Positions 13,456-18,651 of a stretch of DNA of 18,651 nucleotides are shown piece by piece (positions within the stretch are counted from its first letter, which is position 1; every line of letters begins with the position of its first letter). Under the pieces are notes generated by a model, which saw only the letters and a list, made by a program, of their open reading frames with translations, did not search any database and was not told where the DNA came from. The stretch comes from Mariniphaga sp964398855 (GTDB lineage: Bacteria; Bacteroidota; Bacteroidia; Bacteroidales; Prolixibacteraceae), in NCBI GenBank assembly GCA_964398855.1, contig CAYNOQ010000047.1, positions 1 to 18,651 on the forward strand, given 5' to 3'. Position numbers and translations under genes: made by a program.

Positions 13456-14721
13456 TCAGACTTTGAAATCTTTCAGCCCGTTAAAATCGAGCGTTGCAAA
13501 ATAGTCCTCAACAGTTTCTGCGCGGCGGATTTGCACCACTTCTCCGTTTTCACGAAGCAGCAGTTCAGCCGATTTCAGCTTTCCGTTGTAGTTGAAACCC
13601 ATGGCGTGCCCGTGGGCGCCTGCATCGTGAATGACAACAATATCTCCGGGTGTAACTTCCGGCAACATGCGGTCAACAGCGAATTTGTCGTTGTTTTCAC
13701 AAAGTGAACCGGTTACGTCATACTTTTGGGTGTGCGGCTCATTCTCCTTTCCCAAAACCGTGATGTGGTGGTAGGCGCCGTACATTCCCGGGCGCATCAG
13801 GTTTGCCATACTGGCATCCAGTCCTGCAAACTGCTTATAGGTGTTTTTGATGTGCAGCACTTTTGACACCAAAAATCCATAGGGACCGGTGATTGCCCTG
13901 CCCAATTCAAAAAATATTTTCAACGGCGCTAGTCCGTTGCCTTCAATTTTTTCCTGATACAATTTTCTGATTCCGGCGCTGACATATTCCAAATCCACTG
14001 ACTTTTGCCCTGGTTTATATGGAATTCCGACACCACCGCCAAGATTGGCAAAGCTGATTTTCACACCGGTTTTTTCATAAATTTCAGCAATCAGGCTGAA
14101 AAGCACTTCAGCAGTCTCGATAAAATAGGCAGGATCTAACTCATTGGAAGCTACCATTGTGTGAATGCCGAAATGTTTCACTCCTTTCCTTTTCAAAATA
14201 GCATAGCCTTCAATAATCTGATCACGGGTGAAACCGTATTTGGCTTCTTCCGGATGTCCGATAATCAGGTTGCCCTGTTTCAGGTTTCCGGGATTGTAGC
14301 GCATGCAGATGGTTTCGGGCAAGCCGGCGTGGCGTTCCAGATATTCAATATGAGAAATATCGTCAAGGTTGATGATTGCACCAAGTTTTTTTGCTGCAAT
14401 AAACTCCGATGCGGGCGTGTCGTTTGAGGTGAGCATAATCTCTTCACCGCGCATACCAACCCGCGCAGCCAATTCAAGCTCAGCTTCCGAGCTGCAGTCA
14501 ATGCCAAACCCTTCTTCTCTCAATATCTTCATAATGTAGGGGTTGGGGGTGGCTTTTATTGCAAAATACTCCTTAAAACCTTCGTTCCAGTCAAAGGCTT
14601 TTTTGAATCTTCGTGCATTTTCCCGGATTGCCTTTTCGTCATAAATGTGAAAAGGAGTAGGAAATTCTTCAATGATTTTTTCAATGAATTCTTTTGAAAA
14701 AGGAATTGATTTTTCAGCCAT
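13456..14721 (-). CDS. lysA: Diaminopimelate decarboxylase-like PLP enzyme (LysA family)
   Basis: From ATG 14721 it has 421 residues in the fold type III (alanine racemase-like) layout of LysA. Lys56 in YFAIKATPNP is the expected PLP lysine, NLGGGVGIPY is the phosphate-binding glycine loop, and CENNDKF (Cys341) supplies the residues that close the partner's active site in the dimer. LysA makes L-lysine from meso-diaminopimelate. Two motifs differ from textbook LysA: the usual HxGS is HTMVASNE (His187), and the usual EPGR is ELGR (272-275). This is a divergent branch, and another D-configured amino acid substrate cannot be excluded. The upstream TTG at 14745 overlaps a -7 promoter element, which is why the ATG was chosen. 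It lies about 98 bases after dapF. Confidence 0.85.
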   Translation of the reverse strand: MAEKSIPFSKEFIEKIIEEFPTPFHIYDEKAIRENARRFKKAFDWNEGFKEYFAIKATPNPYIMKILREEGFGIDCSSEAELELAARVGMRGEEIMLTSNDTPASEFIAAKKLGAIINLDDISHIEYLERHAGLPETICMRYNPGNLKQGNLIIGHPEEAKYGFTRDQIIEGYAILKRKGVKHFGIHTMVASNELDPAYFIETAEVLFSLIAEIYEKTGVKISFANLGGGVGIPYKPGQKSVDLEYVSAGIRKLYQEKIEGNGLAPLKIFFELGRAITGPYGFLVSKVLHIKNTYKQFAGLDASMANLMRPGMYGAYHHITVLGKENEPHTQKYDVTGSLCENNDKFAVDRMLPEVTPGDIVVIHDAGAHGHAMGFNYNGKLKSAELLLRENGEVVQIRRAETVEDYFATLDFNGLKDFKV

Positions 14722-14742
14722 GTCTATTTTTATCGTTTGACA

Positions 14743-14750
14743 CAAATGTA
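14743..14750 (-). promoter_or_regulatory. Candidate -7 element upstream of lysA
   Basis: Read on the minus strand the sequence is TACATTTG, a full match to the Bacteroidota -7 consensus TAnnTTTG, 21 bases before ATG 14721. No TTTG is found 19 bases upstream, so the -33 half is missing; lysA may have a weak internal promoter as well as read-through from dapF. Confidence 0.35.
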
Positions 14751-14819
14751 TATCAGTGTTTAGTTATATGGAATAATTCCAAATAATATTGCGGTTTATT
14801 TATCGGAGAATTAATGAAT

Positions 14820-15689
14820 TTACTGTGAACCGATTAATTCAGCCACCAACTCGCGGCTCAAAAAACCGTTTGCAATTTCACTCACATCTCCCGTCATGCG
14901 AATATCCCAGTTATCGTCAATTTCGATTTTCAATTCGCCGCCGGGCATTTTCACAGTCAGGTATTTTTGGGTCAACTGCTTTTTAACGGCAACTGCGGCA
15001 ACGGCACATGAAGAACTTCCCGAAGCCAATGTCCAGCCGGCGCCACGTTCCCAAATCATTATTTCCACCACAGTCGGTGAAATTACTTTGGCAAACTGAA
15101 CGTTGATGCGGTTTGGAAAAGCAGGATGATTTTCAATCTGATGCCCGAAAACCTTCACTTCTTCTTCGTCGAGTTTGTCGGTGAAAATCACGCAATGCGG
15201 ATTTCCCACCGAAACACAGTTCATCACATAATCGCGGTATTCCAGATGAAGCATCTCATCAATGCACTCATTCTTTTCACAGATTACCGGAATTTCGGCA
15301 GCGTTGAAAATGGCTTTGCCCATATCCACTTTCACCGTTTTCGCCTTGCCGTTTTTCTCTTTGATAATTTCAGCCTGAACCAGACCACCCAAAGTTTCGA
15401 TGGTGAATTTTCTGGATTTAGAGTATTGATAATCATAAAGATATTTGGCAAAAATTCGCAAACCGTTTCCGCTCTTTTCTGCTTCCGACCCGTCGGGATT
15501 GAGAATCCGCAAGCCAAAATTGGCTTTTGAAGAGGGAACTTTCAGTAAAATACCGTCCGAACCGATACCGAAATGCACATCGCAAATTTTGCGGATTGCA
15601 TCTTCAGTGAGTTCAAAACTGATTTCATCCTGATTTAAAACTATATAGTCATTCCCCAGTCCGTGGGATTTTACAAATGAATTATGCAT
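14820..15689 (-). CDS. dapF: DapF-like protein with Ser at both catalytic Cys positions
   Basis: From ATG 15689 it is a 289-residue protein with the two-lobed DapF fold: FVKSHGLGNDYIVL, FGIGSDGIL, NPDGSEAEKSGNGLRIFA, SVGNPHCVIF, NRINVQFAKV, WERGAGWTLASGSSSCA. Classical DapF interconverts LL- and meso-diaminopimelate with two cysteines, Cys73 (CGNG) and Cys217 (ACGTG) in Haemophilus numbering. Here these are Ser73 (codon AGC) and Ser223 (codon TCG), while the conserved Asn and the Glu-Arg of the anion hole remain. Two separate substitutions make a read error unlikely, and I recall similar Ser/Ser proteins annotated as DapF in other phyla. It heads the dapF-lysA run and lies divergent to dapL, so lysine synthesis is the natural context, but epimerase activity is unproven. 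An alternative start is ATG 15698. Confidence 0.85.
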   Translation of the reverse strand: MHNSFVKSHGLGNDYIVLNQDEISFELTEDAIRKICDVHFGIGSDGILLKVPSSKANFGLRILNPDGSEAEKSGNGLRIFAKYLYDYQYSKSRKFTIETLGGLVQAEIIKEKNGKAKTVKVDMGKAIFNAAEIPVICEKNECIDEMLHLEYRDYVMNCVSVGNPHCVIFTDKLDEEEVKVFGHQIENHPAFPNRINVQFAKVISPTVVEIMIWERGAGWTLASGSSSCAVAAVAVKKQLTQKYLTVKMPGGELKIEIDDNWDIRMTGDVSEIANGFLSRELVAELIGSQ

Positions 15690-15708
15690 AGCAACCATTT
15701 TTATTTTA

Positions 15709-15716
15709 CAAAAGTA
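15709..15716 (-). promoter_or_regulatory. Candidate -7 element upstream of dapF
   Basis: On the minus strand TACTTTTG fully matches TAnnTTTG and ends 19 bases before ATG 15689. No clear -33 TTTG is present at the right spacing. The closeness to ATG 15698 (10 bases) favours the downstream ATG 15689 as start. Confidence 0.4.
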
Positions 15717-15829
15717 TTAAACATCAGTCAATTTTATGGAGCCGGAGCCGGGAATTCACCTCCGCATCATTTTATTCTTAATTTTGTGAAAGTTAGCTGA
15801 AAGCAACCAAAAGCAAAAACAAGCAAGGT

Positions 15830-15995
15830 TTTCACCAATTAAACGGATGAAAAAGGTTGTTTNNNNNNNNNNNNNNNNNNNNNNNNNNNNNNNNNNNNNN
15901 NNNNNNNNNNNNNNNNNNNNNNNNNNNNNNNNNNNNNNNNNNNNNNNNNNNNNNNNNNNNNNTTTCACCAATTAAACGGATGAAAAAGGTTGTTT
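15830..15995. repeat. 100-N scaffold gap flanked by an identical 33-base sequence
   Basis: Bases 15863-15962 are N. The 33 bases directly before (15830-15862) and directly after (15963-15995) are identical, both starting TTTCACCAATT and ending GGTTGTTT. This is what remains when two contigs end in the same overlap and a scaffolder joins them with a default 100-N spacer, so the true spacing may be shorter. A genuine tandem repeat that broke the assembly is the alternative. The gap lies between the divergent dapF and dapL genes and probably contains or touches their promoters. Confidence 0.85.
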
Positions 15996-16061
15996 TACAG
16001 AAAAAACGGAATGAAATATTATTTATGGTTCAAACTCAACTGTTTGTAATTATTTGAAAAT

Positions 16062-17288
16062 ATGGCAAGAATTAATGAAAATTACCTGAAACTTCAGGCG
16101 GGATATCTCTTCCCGGAAATAGGGAGAAGGGTGAGCGCTTTTGTGGCGGCAAATCCCGATAAAAAGGTGATTCGTATGGGAATCGGGGATGTTACAAAGC
16201 CGCTTGTACCAAGCGTTACAAAAGCTTTTCATGAAGGTGTGGATGAAATGGCAAATGCCGAAACTTTCAGGGGCTATGGTCCCGAACAGGGATATGCTTT
16301 TTTGCGGGAAGCCATTGCAAAAAACGATTACCGGGATCGTGGCATAGATATTCCGGCAGACGATATTTTCATCTCCGACGGTTCAAAATGCGATACGGGA
16401 AATATTCAGGAAATTTTCGGGCATGACAACAAAGTCGGGATTTGTGATCCGGTTTATCCGGTTTATGCCGACACCACGGTGATGTCCGGCAAAACCGATG
16501 GTTTTGATGCGGGATATTATAAAGGAATTATCTATATGCCCTGCACAAAGGAGAACGGGTTCATTCCAGAATTTCCGGCAGAGACACCCGATTTGATTTT
16601 TCTCTGTTTCCCGAACAATCCCACCGGAGCTGTGGCAACTAAGGAGGAGCTGAAAAAGTGGGTTGATTATGCCCGCAAGAATAAGAGTATTATTTTGTAT
16701 GATGCTGCTTATGAGGCATTTATTGCCGAAGAAAACATTCCGCATTCAATTTATGAAATTGAGGGCGCCAAAGAGGTCGCCATTGAATTTCGCAGTTTTT
16801 CCAAGACTGCCGGTTTCACCGGAACGCGCTGTGCTTTCACGGTAGTTCCCCGCGAACTGAAGGCTTACGATTCGGCAGGCAAGGCTCATCCGGTTAAACC
16901 GTTGTGGAACCGCAGGCAAACAACCAAATTCAACGGGGTTTCCTATCCGGTGCAAAAGGCGGCGGCGGCTGTTTATACGCCTGAAGGTAAAAAAGAGATT
17001 GCAGAAGTAATCGCCTATTATCTTGAAAATGCGCGTATTATGAAAGAGAGCCTTGCTGCACAGGGTTATGAAGTTTTTGGAGGTGTGAATGCGCCTTATG
17101 TCTGGGTGAGAACCAAAAACAACATGAGTTCCTGGGAGTTTTTCGACAAGGTACTGAATGAGGCAAATGTGGTGGGTACGCCCGGTTCGGGATTTGGTCC
17201 AGCCGGCGAAGGTTATTTCCGTTTTTCCGCTTTTGCTGACCGCGAAAGCACTGTTGAAGCGATGGAACGGATAAAAAACATGAAATAG
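16062..17288 (+). CDS. dapL: LL-diaminopimelate aminotransferase DapL
   Basis: The 408-residue length is typical of DapL. Recognised segments are INENYLKLQAGYLFPEIGRR at the N-terminus, VIRMGIGDVTKPL, FRGYGPEQGY, DIFISDGSKCDTGN, FPNNPTGA, and FSKTAGFTGTRCAF with the PLP-binding Lys248. DapL converts tetrahydrodipicolinate directly to LL-diaminopimelate using glutamate as amino donor, bypassing the acyl intermediates of the classical route; it is a cytoplasmic homodimer. It is divergent from dapF-lysA, which would carry out the following steps, so the locus forms a compact end of the lysine and meso-diaminopimelate pathway. All key residues are present. Its upstream region is interrupted by the scaffold gap, so its promoter cannot be judged. 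Confidence 0.97.
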   Translation: MARINENYLKLQAGYLFPEIGRRVSAFVAANPDKKVIRMGIGDVTKPLVPSVTKAFHEGVDEMANAETFRGYGPEQGYAFLREAIAKNDYRDRGIDIPADDIFISDGSKCDTGNIQEIFGHDNKVGICDPVYPVYADTTVMSGKTDGFDAGYYKGIIYMPCTKENGFIPEFPAETPDLIFLCFPNNPTGAVATKEELKKWVDYARKNKSIILYDAAYEAFIAEENIPHSIYEIEGAKEVAIEFRSFSKTAGFTGTRCAFTVVPRELKAYDSAGKAHPVKPLWNRRQTTKFNGVSYPVQKAAAAVYTPEGKKEIAEVIAYYLENARIMKESLAAQGYEVFGGVNAPYVWVRTKNNMSSWEFFDKVLNEANVVGTPGSGFGPAGEGYFRFSAFADRESTVEAMERIKNMK

Positions 17289-17318
17289 AGTCGGCACAAT
17301 ACGAATGCAGTGTCGTAT

Positions 17319-17361
17319 AAAAATAAACCCGGAATGAAAATCTCACTCCGGGTTTATTTTT
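17319..17361. terminator. Bidirectional intrinsic terminator between dapL and the aminotransferase gene
   Basis: Arms 17319-17333 and 17347-17361 are perfect 15-bp reverse complements with a GC core (CCCGGA/TCCGGG) and a 13-base loop. On the plus strand the 3' arm runs into TTTTTT; on the minus strand the sequence after the core runs into TTTATTTTT, so it works for both convergent genes. It starts 30 bases after the dapL stop and ends 16 bases from the aminotransferase stop. Confidence 0.9.
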
Positions 17362-17376
17362 TCATTTAAATCCTCT

Positions 17377-18606
17377 TTATATTGTTTCTTCAATTGCAGC
17401 AGGATAGGGAACTTTTCGTCCCGGATAAACCTTCAGCGCTTCGTCTAAAATTTTCAGACAAACGGCGAGGTCTTCTTTTTTCAAAACATAGGCGATGCGC
17501 ACTTCATCGGCGCCCATGTTTGGAGCGGTATAAAAACCGGAAGCAGGCGCCAAAAACAAAGTTTGCCCTTCATATTCAAAATCGGAGAGCAGCCAGGCAC
17601 AAAAGTCATCGGCATTTTTCACCGGCAGGCGCGCAACGGTGTAAAAAGCGCCCATCGGAATGGGAGAATAGACGCCTTCTATGCGGTTTAGCCCGTCAAT
17701 CAGGAACTTGCGCCGGTTCACATATTCGTTGTAATTGTTCAGCATATATTCCGGGTCGGCATCCAATGAAGCTTCGGCAGCAATCTGACCAACCAGGGGC
17801 GGACTGAGCCGTGCCTGGCAAAACTTGATCACGTTACGCTTCACCTCTTTGTTTTTGGTGATTAAAGCCCCAATGCGCAATCCGCATTCACTGTATCGTT
17901 TTGATACAGAGTCAATAAGCACTACATTCTGTTCAATTCCCTCAAGGTGAAACGCCGAAATGTAGGGTGAGCCGGTGTAGCAAAACTCACGGTAAACCTC
18001 ATCCGAAAACAGAAACAAATCGTATTTTTTCACGAGGTCGCGAATTTTATTCATCTCCTCGCTGGTGTAGAGATAGCCCGTGGGGTTGTTGGGATTGCAA
18101 ATCATTATTCCCTTTGTTTTGGGTGTGATGAGCTTTTCAAACTCCTCAACCGGAGGTAGGGCAAATCCGTCATCAATGCTTGCCGGAATGGATTTAATCA
18201 CAGCGCCGGCAACAATGGCAAATGCTGTATAGTTGGCGTAAGCCGGCTCCGGAACAATGATCTCATCACCCGGATCGAGGCAGCTCATAAAAGCAAAAGT
18301 TACCGCTTCGCTTCCGCCGGTGGTAATGATGATGTCGTTCACATCCACATTGATATTGAACTTGTGGTAGTATTTGACTAACTTTTGGCGAAAAGAGAGA
18401 ATTCCTTCGCTGGGTGAATATTCAAGAATTGTTCTGTCGATATTTTTAATTGCCGCAAGCGCTTCGGGTGGAGTGGGTAAATCGGGTTGCCCGATGTTTA
18501 GATGATAAACTTTCACTCCCCGCTGTTTTGCCTGATCGGCAAGCGGAGCCAATTTCCGTATTGGTGAATCGGGCATAGCCCTTCCTCTGTCTGATACTCC
18601 CGGCAT
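17377..18606 (-). CDS. Class I/II PLP-dependent aminotransferase (AspC-like)
   Basis: This 409-residue protein is a fold type I aminotransferase: RGRAMPDSPIRKL at the start, HLNIGQPDLPTPP, EYSPSEGILSFR, TTGGSEAVTFAF, CNPNNPTGYLY, SDEVYREF, and DSVSKRYSECGLRIGA with the PLP-binding Lys236. It resembles the aspartate aminotransferase-like proteins present in most Bacteroidota, probably using glutamate or aspartate as donor; the acceptor keto acid is not certain. Because it sits next to dapL it could supply amino groups to the aspartate-derived pathway, but it is convergent with dapL and separated by a terminator, so they are not an operon. ATG 18606 fits the family N-terminus. Only 45 bases upstream are in the window, too few to judge the promoter. 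Confidence 0.9.
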   Translation of the reverse strand: MPGVSDRGRAMPDSPIRKLAPLADQAKQRGVKVYHLNIGQPDLPTPPEALAAIKNIDRTILEYSPSEGILSFRQKLVKYYHKFNINVDVNDIIITTGGSEAVTFAFMSCLDPGDEIIVPEPAYANYTAFAIVAGAVIKSIPASIDDGFALPPVEEFEKLITPKTKGIMICNPNNPTGYLYTSEEMNKIRDLVKKYDLFLFSDEVYREFCYTGSPYISAFHLEGIEQNVVLIDSVSKRYSECGLRIGALITKNKEVKRNVIKFCQARLSPPLVGQIAAEASLDADPEYMLNNYNEYVNRRKFLIDGLNRIEGVYSPIPMGAFYTVARLPVKNADDFCAWLLSDFEYEGQTLFLAPASGFYTAPNMGADEVRIAYVLKKEDLAVCLKILDEALKVYPGRKVPYPAAIEETI

Positions 18607-18651
18607 GATTAAAAAATTTTAGCGGATAAATATACAAGTAACAATTTGAAA

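Noticed and set aside
14722..14745. TTG 14745 as the lysA start, extending the protein by eight residues
   Set aside because: It overlaps a TAnnTTTG element on the minus strand; ATG 14721 begins MAEKSIPF, which fits the family.
15830..15995. CRISPR array at the scaffold gap
   Set aside because: Only two copies are visible and no spacer sequence is available; there are no cas genes nearby, and contig overlap explains the pattern better.

Overview
The window looks like a Bacteroidota (Bacteroidia-type) chromosome fragment from a draft assembly; it contains one 100-N scaffold gap. The evidence is promoter-like elements of the Bacteroidota type (TTTG, about 19 nt, then TAnnTTTG), few Shine-Dalgarno sites, and characteristic proteins: LL-diaminopimelate aminotransferase (DapL), a 67K-type SppA, an AmpG-like permease, a DUF6807 lipoprotein and a CD225/DUF2752 pair. 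Functions are called by recognising motifs by eye; no database search was run.

Left part (1-6413). A small membrane pair, CD225/dispanin-like and DUF2752, is followed on the opposite strand by a set facing left: a FolK-SpoIID fusion protein, a secreted polysaccharide deacetylase, and an AmpG-like muropeptide permease whose start overlaps the deacetylase stop. SpoIID, deacetylase and AmpG together suggest peptidoglycan turnover or recycling. Divergent from folK is a DUF6807 lipoprotein.

Middle part (6414-11264). sppA has a well-placed promoter. Next comes about 2.7 kb of decayed accessory DNA: the wreck of a DUF1016/YhcG-type nuclease gene (two in-frame stops, catalytic core missing), an apparently intact DUF4172-Fic AMP-transferase preceded by four copies of TGCGGAG, and a frameshifted HigA-type antitoxin that runs into what looks like the tail of an IS1-family transposase. 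This is a graveyard of defence, toxin-antitoxin and IS genes, with fic as the only survivor.

Right part (11265-18651). mscL converges on a left-facing run dapF - lysA - glycosyltransferase - tsaC/yrdC. Across the scaffold gap, dapL faces right and converges, through a strong bidirectional terminator, on a class I aminotransferase. dapL, dapF and lysA make up the last steps of lysine and meso-diaminopimelate synthesis. The DapF-like protein has serine at both positions that carry the catalytic cysteines in classical DapF, and the LysA-like protein has variant active-site motifs.

Most worth checking: the FolK-SpoIID fusion, the Ser/Ser DapF with its LysA partner, the antitoxin/transposase chimera, the repeats upstream of fic, and the exact 33-nt repeat on both sides of the gap. 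I see no clear complete new multi-gene system.
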